Shown: positions 6,019-15,098, numbered from the stretch's first letter. The stretch: 15,259 nt of DNA from an uncultured Muribaculaceae bacterium (GCA_910587545.1 CAJUMI010000061.1:1-15259), one strand, 5' to 3'. A program made the numbers and translations. Notes: generated from the sequence alone by a model not told the origin.

Positions 6019-9000
6019 ATGTCTTATCTCTCAAAAAAACTAATTCTCACATTGCTTGCGTGTGTGCCGGCAGCCGTGCATGCCGGTGTCGTACCTGTCG
6101 ATGACGCAAAGCAGCTTGCCGACGATTTTTTCAGCGCGGCCGGCAAAGGACGTTCAGGACCAACAGAATCACTGAAACTCGCCTACACGGCAGGCACATC
6201 GTCGAGACCTTTATATTATGTGTTCAACGCCACCGACGGCAATGGGTTCGTGATAGTGTCTGCCGACGACCGCACGCTACCAGTGCTTGGCTATTCATTC
6301 GAAAATCAATACATCGCAGACAACGTACCGACAGCAATGCAGTGGATGATGAGCGGAGTGGAAAAAGAAATAAAATCGGTTCCACCCTCGCAGTCGCCTT
6401 ACACATTGGCCGCCCGACGCAATACCGTGCGCACGGCTGCCGCCGAAGTCCGTTCGGAGAAAGTGCTTCCAACCCCTGAATGGAGTCAGGAGATGCCTTT
6501 CAACAATGCCATTCCGGGACGGCCTCTTGTCGGATGTGTCGGCACGGCCATGGCTTCCATAATGAAATACCATAACCACCCGGCCAAAGGCACAGGCAGT
6601 TTCGACGGAGTAAACTTCGACGTCGAATATGATTGGGACAACATGCGCACCGACAACTATCGGCAGGGCTACACCGAAACCGAAGGAAACGCTGTGGCAA
6701 CACTTATGTGGCATGCGTCAAAAAGTATCGACACACAATATGGCATGTCCGGATCCAGCGCATACGAAGTGCGTATTCCTGCCGCTTTAAGCAATTATTT
6801 CGATTATGATCCCGGCGTTTCATATAAAAAACGGTCAGAGGTCGGTTCTCAGCAGGCCTGGGATAAAATATTAAGAGACGAAATAGACGCCGGACGTCCG
6901 GTTCTATATTGCGGACAAGATGTAACGGAAGGACACGCTTTCGTTTGCGACGGATATGACAATGCCGGATATTTTCATTTCAACTGGGGTTGGGGCGGTG
7001 CAGCCAACGGATTTTTCCTAAGTTCAGCTCTTAACCCTTCCCTGAGCAAAAAACACAATTTCAACTATCTTCAGACTATCATATACAACATCAAGCCGGC
7101 AAGTGGCAATTCCGCATGGTCGACCATACATATCACTGCCGACGGCGGTCAGCCGGGTATAGGCTCGGATCTGGCCGGCCTGACCGAGGGGAAAGCATTT
7201 ACAGTGCGTGTAGGCAATCTTAAAAATCTGGCATACACCGACTTCAGCGGAAAGATAGCCGTGGCGCTCTTTGGTGCGGACGGCATTATGAAATGCCTTC
7301 TCAGCGAGCCGTCCAACCTAAATCTCCCGTCGATGACCACATTGGGAGGTGGATACGTCACATTCAGAAACTGCATTCTGAAATCAGGCAATGACATCGC
7401 ACAAGATGACATGGTGCGCATCGCCACCTCTTCCGACAACGGCACGAAATGGTTGCCGGTAGCGGGTGAACTTTTGACCGTCAACGAGATTCCCGTTCTT
7501 CGCAAGGAACCCGACTACTTCACAATACAATGGCCTGAGCCGGTTGCAGGTGCTACATTTGCAGGAAATGACAAGGTGATACGCGGATGGGACTACACAT
7601 TCACCGTGACACCGGCCAACCCGGCGGAAGACGTCGTGACCGTCAAGGCCAACGGGTATGTGCTTACCCCTGCAAACGGTGTGAACTACACCATCTCCAA
7701 CGTAAAGGAGAACCAGGATATCACCGTTCTTGTCCAAAAGGCTTCAGAAATAAAGGAGAAGCGAAGCATATGGGTCGAGACCGCTGGCACGCTTTCGTCG
7801 CTGATACCTGAAACGGAGACGGGCACAATCAAGGATCTTACGCTTTTCGGAACGATCGACGCACGCGACTTTGAGTTCATGCGCACACGAATGAGGCTCT
7901 CGCGCCTTGACATCTCGTCGGTCTACATTGCCGCCCACGGCTCAAGCCAGGCATACGCACTGCCCAAATCGGCATTCCAGGGCCAGGGACAACTCACTGA
8001 GGTGATACTCCCTAATAACCTGAACCGCATAAACAATGCCGCCTTCCGTCAGTGCGGCATCGAGTCGATAGTTATTCCGGCAGGGGTCAGGACTTATGAA
8101 TATAATGTGTTCCTCAATGCGTCACGCCTGCGCGACATATGGGTGGGACGTGAGACGGCAGAATTCATCAACTGGTGTGTGCTTGAAGGAACCAATAAAG
8201 CTGAAATCACCCTGCATGTGCCCAACGAGAAAGCTGTCTCCAACTATTCGAGCAAGGAAAACTGGAAAGAGGTTGGACACATTGTGGTCGATCCCGTTCC
8301 GGCAAAAAATGATTTCGCCTTTGCAGTGATGGACAGCGGTGATGTCAAATTCGACTCCGACACACAGACAGGACGGCTTGACAAGGGTACGCAGGTGACA
8401 TTCACCGCCGAACATATAGCCGACAACGACGACCGCATGGAAGTGTATGCCAACACCACACGTCTCTCGCCGGACGCCAACGGCAGATACACGACCGTAA
8501 TCAACACCAACACCATCATACACTTCAAGTTGGTAGCACCCATACCCTGTGCGCCCTACCCGTCGCCATGGCAGCTTACCGACACCGGCGGCACCGTCGG
8601 ACTTCTCACCGACGTGGTAAATGTCATACCGGGCATAGACTTCAGCATCCGGGCCAACGCCCTCTATATTCCCGCTGAGAACGCATCCATGTTCTGGGCT
8701 GCAGTGCTTACCGACAAAGACGGAAACATAAAAGAGTTCATATCTTCACCCACGGTCTCATCAGGCGCGCATGGCGACGGTCTACGCATGACGATAAACT
8801 GCTGCGTCAAGGAAGCGACCGTGCGTGAAGGAAACACCATACGGCTTGCCACCTCGTACAACAACACCACATGGGCACTCGTGCAAGGTAAGAATGCCGA
8901 TGTTGTCAGTTCACTGCCGGCTCTGAACAACCAGACGCCGGTCTACAACATCAACATCCCCGAACTGCCTAACGCCACAGTCTCCGGAGCCGTGTCAACA

Positions 9001-12000
9001 GCCGTGCGCGGACGCGACGTAAACCTAAAGATCGTGCCCAAGTCGGCATCCGATTTTGTTGACGTGGCCCTAAACGGCGATACACTCGCCGTGAGAGTCA
9101 AGTCGTTCAGCTATTCGTTCATCGCCAAGCAGGACATGGACTTCGACATCAAAGTGTATCCCCCCGTGCGATTGAGCGAGACAACGATCGAGCTCAAGGA
9201 AGGCGAGCACCTTTTCCGCGGCGACTACGGAGTGGAGGACGAGGAAATACGCCTTAAACTATGGAACATCCAGAAACTCACCATAAAGGGCGATCTGGAT
9301 TACACCGACTTCAGCCTGTTCAGAAACAATCCCAACATAGCCGCGTCGCTTGAATACCTGGATCTGTCTGAGGCCCGCATAGTGGCTGACAGAGAAATGG
9401 GTGACCTTTTCCCCGCCGACTGTTTCCCTGCCTACGCGTTCTGCAAGAGCAACGACAAGAATGTGGTGGGACTGAAGACCGTCCTGCTTCCTCCGACAGT
9501 AAGGATGATTGACAAGGGAGCGTTCTTCAACTGTTCCAAACTCAAAGAACTCACACTTCCGGACAATCTGTACAACTATGATAAGGTGACCACAGCATCG
9601 GGCGGATGGAAATATGACAGCGGCCTGCAGACAGACTGCTTCAAGGGATGCACGTCACTGACCACCCTCTTTGTGCCTTGTGCGCCCAAGGACGGCAATC
9701 AGGTGGCGCATATCAAGTATTCATCTTCCGAAACCAACAATCTCGGCCTGCCCGACTGCTCGAAAGTCACCGTGGTTGTAAAGCCTGAATATCTCGCCGC
9801 CTACAAGACACCGATGGACGGTGGATGGTTTGGACCGACAAACGGTTGGGTGCGATTTGGGTTCAACATAGTGGGCGAGTATCCCGTCTATTCGCTCAAC
9901 TACGACGCATCGCGATGCTTTGTGGCCGACGACGCGCTTGAAAATGGAAATGTGTCTTTCCTCGGCGACAATGCAACGCTCGAAAATATCGACCTGACAG
10001 GCAAGCTGTTTGTCGGTGTACACTCGCAGGGATCCGCGCGTCCCGAGGGAACGGATGCCTACCGCGACGGCCAGAAGAGCCGCATATACGACAACGACAG
10101 ACTGCTGCCTGGAAACGCGCTGCAGCCCGACGGTTCTCTGAGCGTGACATTCTGGAATCCAAGCAAGAACGCCGACAAATGCGGGAACCATGACATACGT
10201 GTGGATTATCTGTACGATGTGAAGTTTATCTGCACTTCGGATATCTTTATGGTAGAGCCTGAAGAGGTGCGTAACAACGAGGCCTCAGAAGGCGATGCCG
10301 CCACTGCGTTTGAAGTGTGGAACACAGTCAATGCCCTGGAGCCGGTGCTTGAGAACGTGCATGAGAATTCCGTTGTCCGCTTCCGTGTCGGCATATCGCT
10401 GTCAAGTGAGAATAATATCGAAGCGCGTGTGAAGATCGGCAGACAGGTTGTTTCGCCCGACGAGGACGGATATTACACCGTCAATGTCACAGACGGGGAT
10501 GAGACTGTCGAAATATTCGCCGTACCTCTTAACGGAGCTACACTCAGCCCCGAGGAATTCAACTCGATTGACGTCAGAGAAGCCGTAGGCATCACATCCA
10601 TCGCGCTTGAAGGCGACGTGACCCCAGAGATGCTTGGAGCTGTGAAAGATTCGTTCACCACGCTTGAGGAGCTTGACCTTTCGGATATGAGCGGAGAGCT
10701 TCCTGCCGGTGTATTCGCCGGAATGTCGTCGCTTGTCACCGTCGCTCTCCCTGATGTGGACGCTATCGAAGCCGAGACCTTCAAGGATTGCAGCAATCTC
10801 GCCACCGTAACAGTACCCGAATCGGTAAGCGCCGTGGGCGACAGGGCTTTCAGCGGTTGCTCGGCGCTTTCTGCCATCACACTTACAGGCATCGACGCTA
10901 TCGGCGCGGGCGCGTTCGACGGTTGCTCCAACCTGACATCCATCAGCCTGAACGCACCTTCCTCGTCGGCCAGTGCTGAGAGGTCTTTCAGTCGTTCGTC
11001 GGGCGACTCACGCGCATCGGGCTTCAGCCCCAAGGCGTTCGAGGGAGTTAACCCCAACTGTCTGATCCTCGTCGATGACGGCGTGGCTGTTCCTGCCACT
11101 CCGGGAAACTATGTCCGCACAACGATAGGAGAGATCACCGAAGAGATTGACGGCAAACAGGTCACCCGCCAGGGACGCATCTACTTCTCCGGCGGCGACA
11201 TTGCCCTTAAAGCCGGACATCCGCTTGCAATAGCCAACAGGTTCACCATGGGTGACGGCGATGAGATCTCGCTTGAGACAGCGGCTCTTTCGGCCGACGG
11301 CGACGGAAACTGGTCATCGCTGGTGGTTCCGTTTGAAGCGGAAAATATAACTCTGGCAGCTGACAACACGATTCTCAAGGCATCTACACAATCGGAAACA
11401 GACGGGTGCACCGACACATATGCCGCAATCACGTTAGACGCCGAAAAAGGTGTTTTCACACGATGTCGGACCATAGAGGCCAACCACCCCTACCTGCTAC
11501 GTATCGGGGCCGCCGCCCAGAATGTACGTCTTATAGCACACGACACAGAAATTGCCGCAACTCCCGCAGACATAAAGGTTTCCGGCCCGGATTTCGATCT
11601 CATGGCCACCTATAGGGATGTGACGGCTGCGGAGACCGCCATCTATATCCTGAATGAGGCTGGAACTGCATTTATGCGTACAGAAGAGGTTGCCGACATG
11701 ACAGCGAATGCCTGCCAGGCAGCCCCGTTCAGCGTATATGCGACCAGTGAAGCCGGGATGTCGTCGATAGAGATAGTCCTCGATGAGAGCACATCCTCGT
11801 CGACAGATGCGATTGCCGCTGATGACGCAGGCCTCACATTCAGTGTCGAGAATGGAGTCCTCACAATCTACGCTTCAAGCCCCTTTGACACTGCGATATA
11901 CCGTGTTGACGGCACATGTGTCGGCACAATCTCGCTGACGGCAGGCCGTAATGCCATATACGGACTTGCCCGCGGTATCTACATCGTGGAAGGAATGAAA

Positions 12001-12012
12001 ATTCTATTCTGA
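6019..12012 (+). CDS. Secreted C10 (SpeB-like) cysteine protease with BspA-type LRR islands and T9SS-like sorting domain
   Basis: A 1997-residue exported protein. Signal peptide 1-22 (cleavage after AHA). Residues 24-130 resemble the inhibitory Spi/pro-domain of streptopain-type proteases (LYYVFN, GFVIVSADD). The C10 peptidase follows at about 150-360: catalytic Cys173 in GCVGTAMASIMKYHNHP, close to the SpeB motif, catalytic His306 in GHAFVCDGY, and N322-W323 in FNWGWGG. The rest alternates beta-sandwich modules with three BspA/LRR_5 islands at about 584-758, 1053-1285 and 1515-1700 (AF-x-x-CSNL-type turns). Module A occurs at 364-486 and 841-960; module B at about 502-573, 764-840, 976-1048 and 1440-1501. 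A serine-rich stretch (about 1646-1668) interrupts the third island. Residues 1932-1997 (IYRVDGTCVG, GLARGIYIVEG) resemble a T9SS type A sorting domain, suggesting secretion or surface anchoring. The ATG at 6019 is chosen over an in-frame GTG at 5971 because it begins a proper signal peptide. Relatives such as SpeB and interpain are much shorter. Substrate unknown. Confidence 0.88.
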   Translation: MSYLSKKLILTLLACVPAAVHAGVVPVDDAKQLADDFFSAAGKGRSGPTESLKLAYTAGTSSRPLYYVFNATDGNGFVIVSADDRTLPVLGYSFENQYIADNVPTAMQWMMSGVEKEIKSVPPSQSPYTLAARRNTVRTAAAEVRSEKVLPTPEWSQEMPFNNAIPGRPLVGCVGTAMASIMKYHNHPAKGTGSFDGVNFDVEYDWDNMRTDNYRQGYTETEGNAVATLMWHASKSIDTQYGMSGSSAYEVRIPAALSNYFDYDPGVSYKKRSEVGSQQAWDKILRDEIDAGRPVLYCGQDVTEGHAFVCDGYDNAGYFHFNWGWGGAANGFFLSSALNPSLSKKHNFNYLQTIIYNIKPASGNSAWSTIHITADGGQPGIGSDLAGLTEGKAFTVRVGNLKNLAYTDFSGKIAVALFGADGIMKCLLSEPSNLNLPSMTTLGGGYVTFRNCILKSGNDIAQDDMVRIATSSDNGTKWLPVAGELLTVNEIPVLRKEPDYFTIQWPEPVAGATFAGNDKVIRGWDYTFTVTPANPAEDVVTVKANGYVLTPANGVNYTISNVKENQDITVLVQKASEIKEKRSIWVETAGTLSSLIPETETGTIKDLTLFGTIDARDFEFMRTRMRLSRLDISSVYIAAHGSSQAYALPKSAFQGQGQLTEVILPNNLNRINNAAFRQCGIESIVIPAGVRTYEYNVFLNASRLRDIWVGRETAEFINWCVLEGTNKAEITLHVPNEKAVSNYSSKENWKEVGHIVVDPVPAKNDFAFAVMDSGDVKFDSDTQTGRLDKGTQVTFTAEHIADNDDRMEVYANTTRLSPDANGRYTTVINTNTIIHFKLVAPIPCAPYPSPWQLTDTGGTVGLLTDVVNVIPGIDFSIRANALYIPAENASMFWAAVLTDKDGNIKEFISSPTVSSGAHGDGLRMTINCCVKEATVREGNTIRLATSYNNTTWALVQGKNADVVSSLPALNNQTPVYNINIPELPNATVSGAVSTAVRGRDVNLKIVPKSASDFVDVALNGDTLAVRVKSFSYSFIAKQDMDFDIKVYPPVRLSETTIELKEGEHLFRGDYGVEDEEIRLKLWNIQKLTIKGDLDYTDFSLFRNNPNIAASLEYLDLSEARIVADREMGDLFPADCFPAYAFCKSNDKNVVGLKTVLLPPTVRMIDKGAFFNCSKLKELTLPDNLYNYDKVTTASGGWKYDSGLQTDCFKGCTSLTTLFVPCAPKDGNQVAHIKYSSSETNNLGLPDCSKVTVVVKPEYLAAYKTPMDGGWFGPTNGWVRFGFNIVGEYPVYSLNYDASRCFVADDALENGNVSFLGDNATLENIDLTGKLFVGVHSQGSARPEGTDAYRDGQKSRIYDNDRLLPGNALQPDGSLSVTFWNPSKNADKCGNHDIRVDYLYDVKFICTSDIFMVEPEEVRNNEASEGDAATAFEVWNTVNALEPVLENVHENSVVRFRVGISLSSENNIEARVKIGRQVVSPDEDGYYTVNVTDGDETVEIFAVPLNGATLSPEEFNSIDVREAVGITSIALEGDVTPEMLGAVKDSFTTLEELDLSDMSGELPAGVFAGMSSLVTVALPDVDAIEAETFKDCSNLATVTVPESVSAVGDRAFSGCSALSAITLTGIDAIGAGAFDGCSNLTSISLNAPSSSASAERSFSRSSGDSRASGFSPKAFEGVNPNCLILVDDGVAVPATPGNYVRTTIGEITEEIDGKQVTRQGRIYFSGGDIALKAGHPLAIANRFTMGDGDEISLETAALSADGDGNWSSLVVPFEAENITLAADNTILKASTQSETDGCTDTYAAITLDAEKGVFTRCRTIEANHPYLLRIGAAAQNVRLIAHDTEIAATPADIKVSGPDFDLMATYRDVTAAETAIYILNEAGTAFMRTEEVADMTANACQAAPFSVYATSEAGMSSIEIVLDESTSSSTDAIAADDAGLTFSVENGVLTIYASSPFDTAIYRVDGTCVGTISLTAGRNAIYGLARGIYIVEGMKILF

Positions 12013-12039
12013 CGCGCAGTTATCTTTCTTGATTACTCC

Positions 12040-12084
12040 ATACGGTGTTCCGGATATTTTACCGCCGGAACACCGTATTTTTTT
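12040..12084 (+). terminator. Intrinsic terminator of the C10 protease gene
   Basis: A perfect 14-bp inverted repeat, ATACGGTGTTCCGG (12040-12053) with CCGGAACACCGTAT (12065-12078), has an 11-nt loop and runs into seven T residues (12078-12084). It lies 28 nt past the stop codon, the classic Rho-independent arrangement. Confidence 0.92.
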
Positions 12085-12095
12085 AGTTACACGTC

Positions 12096-12111
12096 CATGC
12101 ATACATGCATG
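12096..12111. repeat. Palindrome between the terminator and uvrA
   Basis: CATGCAT-AC-ATGCATG is an inverted repeat with a 2-bp spacer; each ATGCAT half is itself a palindrome. It lies about 85 bp upstream of the uvrA -7 element and 12 bp past the protease terminator. It could be a protein-binding site, but no known operator is recognised. Confidence 0.3.
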
Positions 12112-12196
12112 CGGAACGACCTTCATTTTAAGATAATTTTAATTTCGTTACCCCAATTTATTCGCCAATCCATGCCGTAATCTTGCTAATTCTGAT

Positions 12197-12204
12197 TATC
12201 TTTG
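12197..12204 (+). promoter_or_regulatory. uvrA promoter -7 element
   Basis: TATCTTTG matches TAnnTTTG and lies 34 nt upstream of the uvrA ATG. A -33 TTTG at the right distance is not clear. The rest of the 226-bp gap holds the terminator and palindrome upstream; I see no LexA-like box I can name. Confidence 0.6.
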
Positions 12205-12238
12205 ATGAATCAATATTTCCGACGCACTATATAATAAT

Positions 12239-15052
12239 ATGTCAGATAACAAAGACCACCAGAATATAATCGTGCGAGGCGCACGAGTCAACAATCTCAA
12301 AAACGTCAACATCGAACTGCCGCGAGGCAAATTCATCGTAGTGACCGGCCTGTCGGGATCGGGCAAGTCATCGCTTGCATTCGACACCCTTTATGCCGAA
12401 GGACGGCGCCGCTATGTGGAAAGCCTTTCGAGTTACGCGCGCCAGTTCCTCGGCAAGCTGCGCAAACCCGAATGCGACTTCATCCGAGGACTGCCGCCGG
12501 CGATAGCTATCGAGCAGAAAGTCAATACCCGCAATCCGCGTTCGACCGTCGGGACATCGACCGAAATATACGATTATATCCGCATGCTTTTCGGGCGCAT
12601 CGGTCGCACATACTCTCCGGTCACCGGCGAAGAAGTCAGGAAACAGTCGGTAGAAGACATAATCGCGGCAGCCGGCGCCCTGCCCGAAGGCACGCGAATA
12701 GCAATCGCCGCCCCTGTCAATCCGCCGGCCGGTCGCGATTTTGCAACCCAGCTTGAAATCTATCAGAAAGAGGGCTTCTCGCGACTTGTCGATCATGAAG
12801 GGCGATTCCACACGATCGCCGACGTGATGGCCGAAAAGCCGTCGGACATCGGGCGCTATGACCTGCTGATCGACCGTCTTGCGGTAGCCCGCTCGGGCGA
12901 CGAACTATCGCGACTGGCCGACTCGGCCGAGACCGCCTTTTTCGAGGGTCACGACGAGTGTGTGTTGCTCGCGTGGACCGACAGCGGGGTGGAGCGCAAA
13001 TCATTCTCCAAACGTTTCGAGGCCGACGGCATAACGTTTATTGAGCCGTCAGACCAAATGTTCAATTTCAACAATCCCTACGGCGCCTGCCCCCAGTGTG
13101 AAGGCTTCGGCAAGATAATCGGTATCGACGAAAACCTTGTGGTGCCCGACCGTTCGCTGACCATCTACGACGGCGCAGTGGCGTGTTGGCGCAGCGAGGC
13201 GATGAGCAAATGGAAGCGCGAGTTTATCTCATGGGCGGCCGCCCATGACTTCCCCATACATACCGCCTACGCCGATCTGAGCGATGCCGAACGCGAACTG
13301 CTGTGGCACGGCGACGGCAGCGACATGCCGACTATCGACCGTTTTTTCCAATGGCTCGACAGCCAGCGCCACCAGATACAGTATCGCGTGATGATGGCGC
13401 GTTACAGGGGCAAGACCACCTGCCCCTCGTGCCACGGCTCACGACTGCGTCCCGAAACCTCATATGTCAAGATCGGAGAACTCTCGGTCGGCGACATAGT
13501 CAGGATGCCAATAAACACCCTAAACCGCTGGTTCGGGGACCTGAAACTCGACGAACGCGACTCGAAGATAGCCGCGCGACTGCTTGTCGAGATCGGCAAC
13601 CGCCTGCAGTTTCTCGATGAGGTCGGACTGGGCTACCTTACACTCGACCGCCTCAGCAACTCGCTGTCGGGCGGCGAGAGCCAGCGCATCAACCTGGCCA
13701 CTTCGCTCGGCAGCAGCCTTGTCGGCTCATTGTACATACTCGACGAACCTTCGATCGGCCTGCATCCGCGCGACACTGACCGGCTGATACACGTCCTCGA
13801 AAAACTCAAAGAACTCGGCAACACTGTAGTCGTCGTCGAGCACGACGAGGATATCATGCGCGCGGCCGACATGATAGTCGACGTCGGTCCCGACGCCGGA
13901 CGCCTGGGCGGAGAGATCGTCTACATCGGACCCGTGCCCGCCAATCCCGACGAAGCCGCGCTCACAGCCCCGCGGAGCCACACACTTCGCTATCTGTCAG
14001 GAGCCGAGAAAATCGAGGTGCCGCGTGTCCGCCGGCGCTCATCGAGCTATATCGAGGTCCTCGGTGCCACCGAACACAATCTCAAAAACATCGATGTGCG
14101 TTTTCCGCTTGGAGTGATGAACGTCGTCACCGGCGTCAGCGGTTCGGGCAAGTCGACGCTCGTCCGCGACATCCTTTACCGGGGCCTGCAGCGCGAGCTC
14201 GGCAATGCCGGCGACGCTCCGGGAGCCTTCAGAGCACTCCGAGGCGACATCCGACGCATATCGTCGATCGAATTCGTCGATCAGAACCCGATCGGCAAAT
14301 CGTCGCGATCTAACCCCGCCACATATCTCAAGGCCTACGATGAGATCCGCGCGCTTTTCGCCGATCAGCAGCACTCGCGACAGATGGGCTTCACCCCGGC
14401 CTATTTCTCGTTCAACGCCGAGGGCGGCCGCTGCGAGGAGTGTAAGGGCGAGGGATCGATCACCATCGAGATGCAGTTTATGGCCGACATCGTCGTCACC
14501 TGCGAGTCGTGCCACGGCAAACGTTTCAAACCCGAGGTTCTCGAAGTCGAGTACCGCGGCCGCAATATCTACGACGTTCTTGACATGACGGTCAACCAGG
14601 CCATAGAATTTTTCTCCGAGACCGACGGTGCGACCGAGCGCCGCATCGTGCGCCGCCTCAAGCCCCTGCAGGATGTAGGCCTCGGTTACATCAAGCTCGG
14701 GCAGTCGTCGTCAACTCTGTCGGGCGGCGAGAACCAGCGCGTCAAACTGGCATGGTTCCTCGCCCAGGAAAAACCGGAGCCGACTATATTTATTTTCGAC
14801 GAACCGACGACCGGCCTGCACTTCCACGACATCCACGTGCTGCTCGACTCTTTCGAACGCCTGCTGAAACAAGGTCACACACTGGTGATCATCGAGCACA
14901 ACATCGAAGTGATCAAATGCGCCGACAACATCATCGACATAGGCCCCGACGGCGGCGAGGCCGGCGGCTCAATCGTAGCCATAGGCACACCCGAAGAGAT
15001 CGCCGCCTCAGGCCTCGGCCACACCTCAGCCTTCCTGAAAGAGAAATTGTAA
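12239..15052 (+). CDS. uvrA: Excinuclease ABC subunit A
   Basis: A 937-residue UvrA, the damage-recognition ATPase of nucleotide excision repair that loads UvrB at lesions. Two ABC ATPase halves are complete. The first has Walker A GLSGSGKS (37-44), signature LSGGESQR (476-483) and Walker B YILDEPSIGL (499-508). The second has Walker A GVSGSGKST (632-640), signature LSGGENQR (827-834) and Walker B FIFDEPTTGL (851-860). The UvrB-binding region should lie within about 130-250. The C-terminal zinc module is intact: C732/C735 (CEEC) and C755/C758 (CESC), 19 residues apart. In the N-terminal half, C284/C287 (CPQC) and C395/C398 (CPSC) are present, but the CxxC pair expected about 20 residues before C284 is replaced by FSKRFEADGITF (256-267). 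Several Bacteroidota carry more than one UvrA; this may be a lineage variant. The ATG at 12239 follows a promoter by 34 nt. The gene stands alone after the protease terminator. Confidence 0.95.
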   Translation: MSDNKDHQNIIVRGARVNNLKNVNIELPRGKFIVVTGLSGSGKSSLAFDTLYAEGRRRYVESLSSYARQFLGKLRKPECDFIRGLPPAIAIEQKVNTRNPRSTVGTSTEIYDYIRMLFGRIGRTYSPVTGEEVRKQSVEDIIAAAGALPEGTRIAIAAPVNPPAGRDFATQLEIYQKEGFSRLVDHEGRFHTIADVMAEKPSDIGRYDLLIDRLAVARSGDELSRLADSAETAFFEGHDECVLLAWTDSGVERKSFSKRFEADGITFIEPSDQMFNFNNPYGACPQCEGFGKIIGIDENLVVPDRSLTIYDGAVACWRSEAMSKWKREFISWAAAHDFPIHTAYADLSDAERELLWHGDGSDMPTIDRFFQWLDSQRHQIQYRVMMARYRGKTTCPSCHGSRLRPETSYVKIGELSVGDIVRMPINTLNRWFGDLKLDERDSKIAARLLVEIGNRLQFLDEVGLGYLTLDRLSNSLSGGESQRINLATSLGSSLVGSLYILDEPSIGLHPRDTDRLIHVLEKLKELGNTVVVVEHDEDIMRAADMIVDVGPDAGRLGGEIVYIGPVPANPDEAALTAPRSHTLRYLSGAEKIEVPRVRRRSSSYIEVLGATEHNLKNIDVRFPLGVMNVVTGVSGSGKSTLVRDILYRGLQRELGNAGDAPGAFRALRGDIRRISSIEFVDQNPIGKSSRSNPATYLKAYDEIRALFADQQHSRQMGFTPAYFSFNAEGGRCEECKGEGSITIEMQFMADIVVTCESCHGKRFKPEVLEVEYRGRNIYDVLDMTVNQAIEFFSETDGATERRIVRRLKPLQDVGLGYIKLGQSSSTLSGGENQRVKLAWFLAQEKPEPTIFIFDEPTTGLHFHDIHVLLDSFERLLKQGHTLVIIEHNIEVIKCADNIIDIGPDGGEAGGSIVAIGTPEEIAASGLGHTSAFLKEKL

Positions 15053-15080
15053 ATAATATATTTTTCACAAATTCTTAAAA

Positions 15081-15098
15081 ATATGTTATAAAACATAT
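15081..15098. repeat. AT-rich inverted repeat upstream of the last gene
   Basis: ATATGTT (15081-15087) and AACATAT (15092-15098) form a 7-bp inverted repeat with a 4-nt ATAA loop. It is 28 nt past the uvrA stop and about 8 bp upstream of a TTTG at 15106-15109. It is too AT-rich and lacks the T-run of an intrinsic terminator on the plus strand. It could be an operator for the downstream promoter. Confidence 0.3.

Noticed and set aside
10473..11099. A 208-codon open frame on the minus strand within the third LRR island
   Set aside because: It is a mirror of the repetitive LRR coding sequence (S/T/A-rich), with no domain, no promoter and full overlap with a convincing gene.
6019..12012. A CRISPR array or DNA tandem repeat inside the large gene
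   Set aside because: The repetition is at protein level (LRR and beta-sandwich modules); the DNA copies are diverged, with no regular spacer-repeat structure.
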